Source: Amphirosellinia nigrospora (Eukaryota; Ascomycota; Sordariomycetes; Xylariales; Xylariaceae). From it: 64,000 nt of DNA. This document shows positions 49,218-59,894 of this stretch, one piece after another. Made by a program: the position numbers and the translations under genes. The notes under the pieces were generated by a model that did no database searches, was not told where the DNA came from, and saw only the letters and a list, made by a program, of their open reading frames with translations. How positions within the stretch are numbered: position 1 is the stretch's first letter; every line of letters begins with the position of its first letter. The stretch spans positions 1,550,001 to 1,614,000 of the forward strand of contig SCHM01000003.1 of assembly GCA_004123355.1 (NCBI GenBank), read 5' to 3'.

Positions 49218-49523
49218 CTTGGAGAAGCTGTCTACTACGAATTGGCACGCAATCATATTGAACTAGCGGACAACGAACACGGCCATGACAGAATGGATCA
49301 GGTACGGCAATTCATGCTTGGCAACTTTCGGGAATATTCATCACGATCTAGTTCTCAATATGAAAAAAGAATGATGAAGTGCCCTGAGCGCCCCTACTGC
49401 TTCCGATGGTTGTACTGGAAGCTGGACCGATTGGGCGAGTTAGCGGCGGCAGCAGGGCACTCGACGGGCGACGAGTTAAGAGCCTGGTCGAACATGGAAG
49501 AGATATGTAGCAGACTCGACTAA
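49218..49523 (+). CDS. unidentified C-terminal-like fragment
   Basis: Open from 49218 to TAA 49521-49523 (first ATG at 49293). The sequence is strongly coding-like and helical: EAVYYELARNHIELADNEHG, DQVRQFMLGNFREYSS, FRWLYWKLDRLGELAAAAG and TGDELRAWSNMEEICSRL. It reads like the last part of a larger protein whose upstream part is missing or in other frames. I do not recognise the family. No signal peptide or membrane segment is seen. Confidence 0.35.
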   Translation, partial: LGEAVYYELARNHIELADNEHGHDRMDQVRQFMLGNFREYSSRSSSQYEKRMMKCPERPYCFRWLYWKLDRLGELAAAAGHSTGDELRAWSNMEEICSRLD

Positions 49524-49873
49524 CAGATTTCTTAGACGAGGTTTTCAATGCTGTAGGAGATGGGCATCGCAAATTTGAAATATTATATACTGAGACTTCC
49601 TTAGACTTGCCGTGCGCTAAAATCTTCGCAGCACTCAGCCGATAGTCACAAGTACAAAACCCTACATACACACACACACATACGCACAAAGATACGTGTC
49701 GTAGGAAGTAAGTTTCCACTGCATAGAAAATCTATCAAAATTCATGATTAGTGCTCTAGGGACATCCCAGCAAGGTAATCTAAGAACGAGGCTTGAGTTT
49801 TTCGCAGTCTAGGATACTAACTACACAGCAAACGATTATGCCAGACTAGTCAAAGCCAATGAAATATTAAACC
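49524..49873. other. intergenic
   Basis: A short spacer with a (CA)n microsatellite at about 49663-49680. It is the presumed promoter of the MFS exporter gene. Confidence 0.4.
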
Positions 49874-51853
49874 ATGGCGTTTCAACAGGGCCTATGGAGA
49901 AACTCAGTTTGGGGTCGCGATAACTACGACATTGCACTTCACGGCCTCGAAGCGTCGGGCGAGGAGCCATCGAACGGCTCCAGCAGCAACGGAAGACCCC
50001 CCTCAACCCGGAACCTGTGTCTAGGTGGTCGACCGACAGCAATGATAACGACGACGGAGATGCGGGGATTTTCACGATTATCCCGCCTGATATGTGACGC
50101 GAAATTAGACACGCCGGAACAGAGCTATGAATTATTGCCGTCACCTCTACCACGGGCCTACACGAGACCCAAACACCTCGTAGAAATGGGGCTCAGAGGG
50201 GTCGTAGGAATGCCAGAAATGAGAGGGAGCGACAGAGACGACAACCGGATGCCATCAGCCTCGAAGATGCACGGGCACCTGAACCGCTGAAAATGTCGTT
50301 GTCGAGGGAGGTTCTGTTCGTCACAACAATTTGCGTGGCCCATCTATGCGCTCGTGAGTGAGACAGTTCTTCACAGTCTTTGCTCTGACAAGCACCTGGT
50401 GATTAATTTGACGGTAGAAGCGGGGATCGGCCAAACGTTACCAATCATGAAAAGTGTAGCGTCTCGATTTCGAGTTGCAAATGCCACTAACCTTAGCTCA
50501 TCTATAACGGGATATGCTGTAGTCTTGGGTACATCTATTTTGATCGCTAGAAGGCTCGGCAAGACCTTCGGCCACAAACCCGTATTCATGGTAGGTTTGG
50601 TATGGTCTGCCGCATCGTCCTTAATCGTTGGCGCGTCTTTCTATTCGACGCGGTCGCTGTTCATCGCCAGTCGGGCCTTTCAGGGGTTGGGAGCTGCGTT
50701 GACTCTCCCGACCGGCCTCGCTTTGCTCAATGCAACACGTCCGACAGGTACTCGTAAGACTGTAATAATGAGTCTTTACGCTGCGATGTCACCATCTGGC
50801 ATCATAATAGGGGCGCTTGGTGCAAGCGTTATTGACGAGCTGACTTGGTGGCCGTGGGTATACTGGGCATTTTCGATAACGCTCATCGCGCTTCGGGCTA
50901 TAAGTCGCTTCGTCATCCCTCGACTCTTCTGGTAAGAAGGCCACCATCGGGAGCGCGTGCAGCTATTGTGGATCTCGATATTCCAGGAATAATAACTTTA
51001 TGCGTTTCCCTTGGACTTTTTGGATTTGCCTGGAGCCAGGCTTATGCAGCAGGGTGGCTGCAGGGGTATATTTGGATCATCTTGGTAGCTGGCGTCGTCC
51101 TTACAGCGGTATTTGCGATGATAGAAGTTTGGTACTCCCGAAACCCTTTGATCTCACACTCGGCACAGTCATTAGAGATATTCTGGATCTTGGTCGCCAC
51201 AGGCAGCGGTTGGTCATGTTTCGGCATCTGGGTCTTCTATGGTTGGCAGTTTATGCAGCGTTTCAGGTCTGCACCTCCATTGTTGGTGAGCTGCACGGTC
51301 GTGGAATCGTGAACCGTCACGCTAACTAGACTAACCACAGATTACTGCCTATTTCAGTCCCGTATTGCTTGTCGGTTGCTTCGCTGCCGTGACGACGCGA
51401 TCGATACTCGTTCGATTTAGGCCACAGGGAATATTTTGTGTGGCCATGCTGGCTATGATGCTAGGGAGTGTTTTAATTGCCACGATGCCGATAAAACAGA
51501 CATACTGGCAGCAGCTGTTCATAAGCACAGTATTTATGGCATGGGGCCTGTACATGACCATTCCCATGGCCACGGTAATGGTTTCAAGCATAGTTAACAG
51601 GAGGGACCGTGGCATAGCGACTAGTTTGGTTTGGCTGGCAATATACTACGGCATGGGACTTGGGCTCGCCGTGGCCGGAACAGTGGAACATGGCGTAATG
51701 GGGGCTGAATTGACGGTACACAATAGGTTCAGAGGTCACAGGGCAGTTTACTGGACGAGTGTTGGTTTGGCGGGCTTGGTTGGGCTTGGCTGTTTGTCTG
51801 GCATTCGTGTCGAGGTCGAGGAGGGAGCCTGTGCGAAGACGACCTCCTCGTGA
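49874..51853 (+). CDS. MFS multidrug/boron-type exporter, ATR1-like (DHA2 family)
   Basis: Plasma-membrane H+-antiporter of the 14-helix DHA2 group. The membrane part starts at SLSREVLFVTTICVAHLC (about 50296), continues after an intron (50354-50417) with QAGIGQTLPIMKSV, motif A RRLGKTFGHKPVF, RAFQGLGAALTLPTGLALL and LTWWPWVYW, and ends with GRVRVEV-like loops at TGA 51851-51853. A second intron lies at 51286-51340. The glutamine codon restored across intron 1 (LCAQAGIGQ) matches ATR1 proteins and supports that splice. One base is missing near 50912 (C run, before STLLVRRPPSGARAA). The N-terminal cytosolic tail (49874-50292) is not in one frame: MAFQQGLWRN..., an acidic STDSNDNDDGDAG stretch and LDTPEQSYELLPSP lie in different frames. 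The exact start is therefore uncertain and 50293 is the latest possible ATG. The substrate is unknown. Confidence 0.75.
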
Positions 51854-52526
51854 TAATCGTCGGTGTCATCGTGTAGGAGATGATTGCTGCTAGACGAAGA
51901 GAGTTCTACTAGACTGGGGTACGCGAGGGCAAAGAAGAGCGAGATTGTAGACATGTGAAAGTGCTGGGGTCTCGAGGCTTTGCTGTGGCTGGGTTGAATA
52001 TTGCGTATCGGTATCATCAGTATCATATAATTGTAGTCGAATCGCCTAGATAGGCTAGGTCCTGTACATTACGGCGCTAGTGTCTGCTTTACTATCTACC
52101 TAAGTACCCAATATGGCCTAGTCTTCTGTAGCTGTCTAAACAGCTGCGCCAGACCGTTACGTAACTATGAGCAAGGATAGGTCTGCGCTACAGCCTATGA
52201 CGTGTGTGTCTTGCCCCTCGTTTCAACAAGTGGCAGGCGTAGCTGGCAGTGAATTCCATAAGCTGGCGTGGCTTCAACACAACCTGTCCAAGGCAGCCGT
52301 TTACGTTTTATTTGTTGTCTACCTCTATATATCAAGTTTGATAGAACCTACAACCAGCAACCCACAACTTCTGCCTTTCTCAGCCGATCTAAAAACTATA
52401 CCCAACACCAGCTCCTCAAAATCATCAACACATCCCTAATCCTTCCTCCTAGCACCATAACTCTCTCTAGCCATCTCTCAACTTTTCAATTGATCTCTTA
52501 CCCATTCGCGCATACCCCTCACCAAC
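51854..52526. other. intergenic, promoter of the Vip1-like gene
   Basis: The 3' part is C/T- and A-rich leader sequence ending ACCAACATGG at the start of the next gene. No other feature was found. Confidence 0.4.
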
Positions 52527-53872
52527 ATGGCGTCCAATCTTACCGTTCACGTCAAGAACATCTCTCCCGAGACAAAGGAGCAGCAGATCAAAGAGTTCTT
52601 TAGCTTCTGGTGAGTCTTGCTACTAGATCTAGGTTGTCGATCACAAACGCATTAACAAAACTTATCTCCACAGCGGCAAGATTACCACGATCGAGGTCTC
52701 TAAGGCTTCCGACGGAACCCAGGATGCCACAGTAACCTTCGAGAAGGAGACGGCTGCCAAGACAGCGCAACTCCTCAACAACACAACGCTCGGCACTTCA
52801 CAGATTGCTGTCACCCCCGCCGACGGTGAATCCGACGACGGTTCCCCGCACACCACCAATACTGATCGCGACACGGACGAAATCACCCAGGAGGAAAAAC
52901 CCCGCAGCCGCATCCTCGCCGAGTACCTCGCACATGGCTATGTCGTAGGCGACGCTGCTATCCAGCGTGCCATAGAACTTGACCACAAACAGTACGTATA
53001 CCATGCATCTTTGGTGTCCGACTACCCACCCTCGTCATCGCACAAATGGCCCGTACACGTTACCATCGTGCCATATATTAGCTATGCTGTGTTCACCGTT
53101 ACTTGTGATAAGTAGACAGTTACTGATCCCTCATTTTATCAGTGGCGTGACAACCCGTTTCATGAATACCTTGAATCAACTCGACCAGAAATTCCACGCC
53201 ACCGACCGTGCCAAGGCAGCGGACCAGTCGTACGGAATTACCAACCGAGCCACGAGTCTCTTCGGTGGCTTGACCTCGTACTTTGAAAAAGCCTCGAATA
53301 CCCCACTGGTCAGAAGCTCGTAAAGTTTTACACCGATGGCCAACGCCAAGTCCAGGACATTCACGTCGAGGCTCAACGACTGATGGAGTTAAAGAAAGAA
53401 GAGCATGGTGGGAGCTCTTACAAGGCAGCTGGCCTAGAGCGAGTCTTTGGAAAGGAGAAGGAGAAGACTGAAGCTTCAACCTCCGAGAACTGTGAGTTTA
53501 TGTCCCAAGGTCAAATTTTGGGCCCCGTGGTCAATGAAAGAGGCGAAAGCACCTGCAACTGTCGCGGCTCCGCAGAAAGATGCCGATGCACACGAAACTG
53601 CGTCTGCGAAGGATGCCCACGCGCTGGTGAAAACACAGCGCGAAACGAGTGGGTTATCGTAGCGGCAGTCGACTATTGCGGACAGATATTGCATTGCATC
53701 GATCATTCATCACCACAGGTTCAAGGCTGACCAATCCACCAATCCCAACGTTATAATTATGGTTACTGATAGCTATGGCTTAGCATCCTCAAACCCCACT
53801 GCTGGCGCGCCAGCTCAACCGTCCACAGGTGATGCCAGTTATGCCAAGGTGGCATCGGATGAGAAGGCGTAG
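52527..53872 (+). CDS. Vip1-like RRM protein (about 307 aa)
   Basis: Five exons: 52527-52609, 52674-52991, 53143-53491, 53543-53626 and 53784-53872. An N-terminal RRM (about residues 5-75; LTVHVKNISPETKEQQIKEF, FCGKITTIEV, ATVTFEKETAAK) is followed by the family's conserved EEKPRSRILAEYLAHGYVVG, a helical region (RFMNTLNQLDQKFHATDRAK, TSYFEKASNTP) and QVQDIHVEAQRL. The C-terminus holds a CxC-x6-CxC-x3-CxC-x2-C cluster (STCNCRGSAERCRCTRN, CVCEGC) and ends KVASDEKA. S. pombe Vip1 is the nearest named relative; such proteins are cytosolic RNA-binding factors of poorly known role. One base is missing near 53305 (C run, NTPTGQK). The 53492-53542 intron is 51 nt, in frame and stop-free, so it might be retained. 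The last splice is supported by phase (donor after GCTG, acceptor TTAG). Confidence 0.82.
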
Positions 53873-54498
53873 TAAATGTACGGTGCGAATCGTTGGCTTG
53901 ATGAGCTCATGAATGATTACGACCTGAGTGTATTTTATATTAAACTTATTTCGTAATGGAAAAGACCGGTGTGTCTGCTGTTCTCAGTTGATGACTCTTT
54001 GGAAGTCTTACCACTTGCAACTGTGTACCTGATCATTCAACAATTTCTACGCTAACAACGGAGTGTTTATTCTGACTACCACACAACCTATTCTGACGCG
54101 TCCAAAATCGTGGCTGTAACTGTTACGTTATCTTTTCTGTTTTCTACAACATTACTTCGTATGGATTTATGGAATCTTTTATTTCTTGATTCAAAACCGA
54201 TGGCAGTGAAAATAGCAAATAATCCAGTATTTTTCTCATTATGTTATACACCTATCACTTGTATTACGACCCCCGATAATTACCACTCAAAACATTATCA
54301 AGTACCTATTTTGCAACATCATATTTAGAACTGTTCTGAGGCAAAATTGTTGTACGTAAAATGTTCATTCGGTCATTAAAAACTATCCGCGCACTACCTT
54401 CCATTGTACCGCATATTTCGCGTGCCACGTAACGTTGGGCTCAGCAGTATTCATACACATCTTGCACCTTTAACCAGTATCAACTTGTCATTCCGATC
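53873..54498. other. convergent 3' intergenic
   Basis: An AT-rich spacer between two convergent genes. The frame at 54110-54328 has no support. Confidence 0.4.
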
Positions 54499-54813
54499 CT
54501 ATTCTTTTGTGTAGCCCTTGGCAAACTTGTCGCCTAATGAAGCGTCCATGGGGCCGGCAGGGTTGGAGGTGAGGTTCTATGTGGTGAGAGAGGGTGTTAG
54601 TTGTGTTTCTTTTGCATTCAATATCCGGTAGTCAAGATTGCACACCAAGAATACTAGACTGATCACATACCTTGAGCTGGTCTTTGTTGGTCTGCTCCTT
54701 GTTGTCGGCCTTATCTGTGCCCTGGCCGGAGGCGGGGGTGTCGTGGATCTGGCGCCGCTCTGAGCCTCAGGAGGAGGGGACTGACGACCTTCGTTCTTTG
54801 ATGCGGAAGACAT
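54499..54813 (-). CDS. small conserved disordered protein (73 aa)
   Basis: Exons 54813-54671 and 54576-54499 flank a 94-nt intron (GTATGTG...CATAG). The product is very hydrophilic: MSSASKNEGRQSPPPEAQSG, then HDTPASGQGTDKADNKEQTN, then, after the splice at DQLK|NL, TSNPAGPMDASLGDKFAKGY. One base is missing near 54745 (C run); with it there are 74 codons. I recognise the 'SNPxGPMDxxxxxKFxKxxxK' ending as a short protein conserved across filamentous ascomycetes with no assigned function. The composition suggests an intrinsically disordered, perhaps stress-related (hydrophilin-like) protein; that role is a guess. Confidence 0.72.
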
Positions 54814-55844
54814 GATGAGATTGGGGAATTGGTTTTTTTCTTCGTGTTGGGTATGTGTTTGACTGATGTGTGAGGATTGGATGGTTTGACGGTCAGGATT
54901 GAAATTGGATGTTGAAGCTAGTAACTAAATAGTCCTGGGGAAATTGGGAGTTTAGGATACGTCATGGTTTCCTAACGGTCGGATTAATAAGTACCACAAC
55001 CACATTCAATTTGGTCTCATAAATATCTCTTATCATTGATGCGGTCATATCTACGTTATGTCGTCATACGTTGTTGCTTTCATCAGGTACATGTACTGTA
55101 GCTGTGCGGGAAATGGTGGGGCTGCATGGAAGCTTCCTGGCTCACTCCACTTTGGATCCGCCCAAGCTGTGAGCCACAAAACGGGCCAGCCACAAGTAAC
55201 CAGCCACAAATCTGGCAAAAGCTAGGCAAATGACTTAGGAGCAACTTCCCCGCAGCCGGCAGCTACATAAGTACCTGCCTACATGTAGTGGGTACCTGGG
55301 TACCTGCCAGGCAAGGTTACCCAGTCGGCTGCATAAAGTGGTTTATGACCCCACGTAAGCTCAAAGGCAGCGACGCCCGTAACGAATCGACCAACCGACG
55401 CGACCACGTCCCGTCCACATCCACATTCACGTCCACGTATTGTTACTGATTACCTACTGGCAATTTCGTCTAACAGCAGAGACAACAGATTTCTCGTTTG
55501 TCTTTCTCTCTCCGTCTCTCTTTTCCCTCACTTAGCCGCCTGTTTCTTGTGCGTCGAACGATCGCTGTTATCACCAAGGGAGACTTGTCATGTCCTCTCT
55601 CTCTGAGCGAGGGACACCTTGCACGCCCACAGATTAGGTTATACCCTCGTAACTCTCCGAGCGAGCTTTGGTATTGAGTGTATGACTTGACAACCCTAGG
55701 CAAAGCAGACCCTGAAATACTTGGCTCGACAAGTATAAGTAATCAGTCACATCGCAAGAGACTACGGCCCCAGCCATAGCCGCGACAACAATCACAAAGC
55801 ACAGTACCGCACCGCACCGCACGTTGAATTTTTTGCCTATCATC
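54814..55844. other. divergent promoter region with repeated motifs
   Basis: About 1 kb between two divergent genes. It contains three AGCCACAA copies (55171-55210) and several GTACCTG/TACCTGCC repeats (55271-55308), then a C/T-rich leader before 55845. Shared regulation of the two genes is possible. There is no coding signal. Confidence 0.45.
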
Positions 55845-57197
55845 ATGCCTGACCTCAATTCCATCCCGTCAAACTCACACGGCCCGTTGCCGCAAACTCT
55901 CCTCGCGACCCGGCCACCACGAACAGCGCACTCAACGAGGCGTCCACAACACTCACCTCATCCCCTCTCCCCATCTCCATGTCGGCAACATCATCTTCTG
56001 TCTCGGCCTTGACACCGTCGTCGTCGCCGTGCACCAACATTCTGCCCTCCAACCAGTCATCGTTCCAAGGCAGGTCGGCCGCCTACCTCCCTTCCCCTCC
56101 CCCTCCGGCTGCTAGTGGAATGTCTCCCCCACTTGTTCCAGGCCAAGACAACACCGGTGTTGGGACTGGTCCTGGCCCCCTTCGTCACCCACGTCCCTTG
56201 ACCGCCGCTGAGCTGCACTCGCAGTTGGAACAAGAGCAGGAGCAAATTGTAAGCCTCTCCTCCATCTACCTTCCCATGTCTTGTGTATTAATGCTAGGTT
56301 TAGGTCAACCGCTTGTCACGGGACTTGACCATGCTCCGAAGAGCCCAAAACTCCTCTGTGGTGTCGAATACTTCGTCGACGAGTGCCTCAACCTCGGCCG
56401 CTGATTTCCACTCGTCCTCCTTCACCGATTCCCATCTACTTTCCGGGCCCGGCTTCCCAGTGCCAACGAGTCGCCGACATCATCGAACAAGCTCTAGCGC
56501 TAGCTCACGCAGTCTGAGTCTGCTGAATAACCAAGGTTCAACTGCATCTACTGCCACCGTCTCGGTATCACATTCCGGGAGCGCTGCCGTCCTGGAAGCT
56601 GCCCGAAATCCCCGTGGTGCTGCCGGCATGAGTCGGCAGAACAGTACGACTTCGCATAGGAGCTCTAGTCGCAACCGTTCTCCACAGCCTCACATGAGCA
56701 GCTCCGGTCTCCTACCCTCGTCGCACTCGCAGCCACATGGATTTCCGGACGCCAACTCGGGATACTTCAATCGCGATTGGACCTCGTCGAACGTTAGTAT
56801 TGCGGCTACGTCTGGATCGGACCTCTCACCAGGCCTACTACCGGCTACTCTGCGGTACGAGGAGACAATTCACTACCGAAACGAACTGGAAGCAGCGAGG
56901 CGCGAGAACGAGTCATTGAAGAAACGTGTTAAGGCGCTTGAAAAGATACTCAGGGAACGCAAGGACAGTGATCTAGAAAGTGGCCCACCAAGAAGCGAGA
57001 GCGATCGCACCTCGACCGGCGTTAGCATGACGGGTCCTACCGGTGTTGGAGGCGCAGTTGGCGGTGGCACTAGAGTTTCGGGTGGTCGCAGAGATGAGCG
57101 TAGAAATACGAGCCGTGGTATCGACTTGTCGAATGTCCCCACGGCGGAAATGCGAGTGGGCGAGAGTGCAGCGAGTGCCGGAACTGAGGGCCTTTAG
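55845..57197 (+). CDS. Ser-rich protein with C-terminal coiled coil (about 432 aa)
   Basis: Exons 55845-56248 and 56304-57197 (55-nt intron, GTAAGC...TAG, phase 0 between QEQI and VNRL). The N-terminal half is disordered and rich in Ser, Pro and Thr (MPDLNSIPSNSHGPLPQTLL, SPPPPAASGMSPPLVPGQD). It is followed by LTAAELHSQLEQEQEQIVNR and DLTMLRRAQNSSVVSNTSS, which I recognise as the conserved block of a fungal family of unknown function. A coiled coil spans about residues 317-356 (RYEETIHYRNELEAARREN, KKRVKALEKIL). The Gly/Arg-rich tail carries SR motifs suited to phosphorylation. One base is missing near 55921 (C run, after ATRPP); with it the gene has 433 codons. It is probably a cytosolic scaffold; no enzymatic motif is present. 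Confidence 0.78.
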
Positions 57198-57963
57198 TGA
57201 ATGCCTGCAGTTGCTGGAAGGGTTACGAATACCGTGAATGAACGATGATTAGATGAAAAAATTACATGGACTTGGCGTTTAGGGATCGTACTAAGGTTGG
57301 GACGATGGACGTGATCTCTTTACTGATGATTAGATGAGTATGATTGTGTCTCTAGTCTAGGGTCACAGGGCAATTCGCGAGAAAAGTAATAACTAGAAAT
57401 GCTAAAAGATGTTATTTCTTGAGCTCTGGTCTTAAGCTCGCTGACAGTGCTAATTCTGTAGATGAGTGGTCTGCCATATCAAGGCTTTGTGGTGGCAGGT
57501 AAACCGGGAAACATGTAGTCGCTTTCCATACGAAAATCAGTTGACTATTCATACGGCCGGTGTTCACACCACCTTGTACCGACCCTTGCTTAATTTTGTT
57601 TTGGCTCGCTTGGTCAGTAACTGAGGAGTTAAAGATGACGTTGGGCGAATATATAGATGAATCATCAACCTGCCAGGTAGGAAAGTAGCCTTTGCCCGAT
57701 GATATCCTCTTTCCCGTTCCTGGTAATTGTCAATCTCAGTCAGTGTCAATGAGAGGTGGTTGTGCAGCGGGCGATCTATCTGTGGAGGTAAAGACCTAGT
57801 TATGACCACGCACGACTTCGCTGCTGGAGATAACACCTCCATTCATATTCATGCCGGTTAAATTAACCCCGACCTTGGATTTTATTTATTGGGTTTGCAA
57901 CCTGATCTTTGAAATACTATTTTTCATGTGGCAACACGGAAACAGAGGCATATTCTCGCTGGC
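57198..57963. other. intergenic, MFS promoter
   Basis: About 0.75 kb with no credible gene. The 57564-57842 (-) frame is unsupported. Confidence 0.4.
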
Positions 57964-59533
57964 ATGGATGTTGTTGAAAAGAAACGTAGGGTGCTGCTAG
58001 CACGCTTTGTGCGTATTCTTGCCTGGACGCCGGCTTGGCTTAGGTGGGATGGCGATGCCGATTGTGAGCTTACTTGGGGTCTTGCCGTCCTTTTTGGGGT
58101 GGTGAGTTTGTTCGTTTCTTTCTTATCTCTCCTTATGTCTTATTACATCTGGCGGTTTGGTGTCAAGGGTTGAAGACGAAGACTAAAAGCATGGGCTGAT
58201 GATGAATGATATTGCACAGGCGGGCGCATTCAGCGTCGCGAACTTATACTACGCAAATCCGATCCTCAACATCCTAGCCGACGAGTTTGGTGTGTCGAAC
58301 GAGCGAGCTGCGCTGATCCCTCGGTCACGCAGGCTGGATATGCGGGCGGGTTGCTATTCATCATTCCGCTGGGGGATATTCTCCGGCGACGATATCTCGT
58401 TCTCGGGCTCGTGTTGTTGACCGCCGTTGTTGTAAGCATAATAATACCTTTTCCCAGCATGTAAAATCTTGTGTCTAACGCGGCTTGCTGCCAGTGGTTA
58501 GGCTGTACCTTGACGACCTCATACCCCTCGTTCCTCGCCCTGTCCTTCCTCGTGGGGTTATTCACGGTAACGCCGCAACTCATGTTCCCCCTGACGGTCC
58601 AATACGCCCCGCCGCAGCATAAAGCAACCATGACGTCCCTCGTCATGTCGGGCGTGGTGCTCGGGATCTTAATCGCGCGACTGCTATCGGGCATCGTAAC
58701 ACAATACGTCTCCTGGCGAATCGTGTACTGGCTTTCTCTCGGCCTCCAAGGCCTGATCTTCACCCTGTTATTCTTCTCCTCAAAGACTACCCGTTGCTCG
58801 TCCAGGGACGACATACCCGGCCATCCTGTACAGAATCGTCCAACTCCCCTTCCAGAAACCCCCGCTCGCGCAGAGCTCGCTGGTCGCGTTCATGGTGATG
58901 GGGACGTTTACGTCTTTCTGGACGACGTTGACGTTCCAACTTGCTGACGTGTTTCGCCTCACCCCGCTTGAAGTCGGGCTCTTTGCTGTCGCGGGGATCT
59001 CCCCCGTGTTCCTGAACACAGTGGTATCTCGTCTCGTCACGGCGCGCTTGCATACCCATGCTACGATGCTCCTCGGGATTCTCGCGACCCTAACCGCGGT
59101 TCTGATCGGGACCTTTGTGGGGACATTCTCCCTCGCTGGCCCGATTATATGGGCGCTGCTAGGCGATTTGGGGGTCAATACTACCATTGTGGCGAACCGA
59201 ATGGCGATTGCGCATGTTGATCCCACGGCGCATAATGCGGTTAATTCAGTGTATATGATCTTTACCTTTGCGGGACAGTTATTTGGTACTGCGGTGGGCA
59301 ATGCGCTCTATGCTAGGGGTGGATGGACTTGGTCCGGGGGGTTGAACATTGCGCAACTCGGTGCTGCGTTGGTGATTCTGGCTGGTAGGGGACCGCATGA
59401 GGAGGGTTGGATCGGGTGGGGTGGAGGGTGGGATTTGAGCACGCCAGAGGGTTCAGAGGCTGTGATAGATTCAGATGGGAGTCCGGCGACTCCCGACCAG
59501 GAGAAAGGAGAGGCGCCTGTTGAGGTGAATTGA
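57964..59533 (+). CDS. MFS efflux transporter (about 463 aa, 12 helices)
   Basis: Exons 57964-58101, 58220-58431 and 58495-59533 (introns of 118 and 63 nt). The cytosolic N-terminus ends in LAWTPAWLRWDGDADCELTW, a WTPxxxRWD motif typical of this fungal MFS group. Helix 1 joins across the first splice as LFGV|AGAFSVANLYYANPIL. Then follow TQAGYAGGLLFIIPLGD, ILRRRYLVLGLVLL, MFPLTVQYAPP, MTSLVMSGVVLG, a central loop, VAFMVMGTFTSFWTTLTFQ and NRMAIAHVDPTAHNAVNSVY. The tail is short and acidic. Three bases are missing (near 58320, 58773 and 58803); with them the exons total 464 codons. It belongs to the AraJ/YnfM-like exporters; the substrate is unknown. Its position beside a Zn2Cys6 regulator and an epoxide hydrolase suggests export of a toxic or secondary compound. 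Confidence 0.8.
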
Positions 59534-59894
59534 TGAGATTGAAGCGTTTGGTATATAGATGGCCAGGTATACAAGTTACCATTAGAAAGGGGTATCATGA
59601 ACCATCGATTTACTATTTCACTATTCAACTCCCACTCTCTCTCATAGAGACTTCGATAAATAGCGCGCTTCTCGAGGGAATTTTTTTGTAGATTCAAGAG
59701 GCCACAAACACAAAGTCCATAATCGAGAGGTAGCGGATATCTCAGACGCGAAACCGCCGTCGCGTACGCATGTAACAATGCCTGTCAGGGCGCCCTCTGG
59801 AGAGCCCATGAATTCACTTCCTATAATAGATCACGCATCTATAAATACGCGAGACCTGTTATATACTCATTTGGATCTGCACCGGCGAGGGCGC
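59534..59894. other. convergent 3' spacer
   Basis: Spacer between the MFS gene (+) and the Zn2Cys6 gene (-). Nothing else was seen. Confidence 0.4.

Noticed and set aside
52662-53004. minus-strand frames within the Vip1-like gene
   Set aside because: Antisense shadows of the RRM exon.
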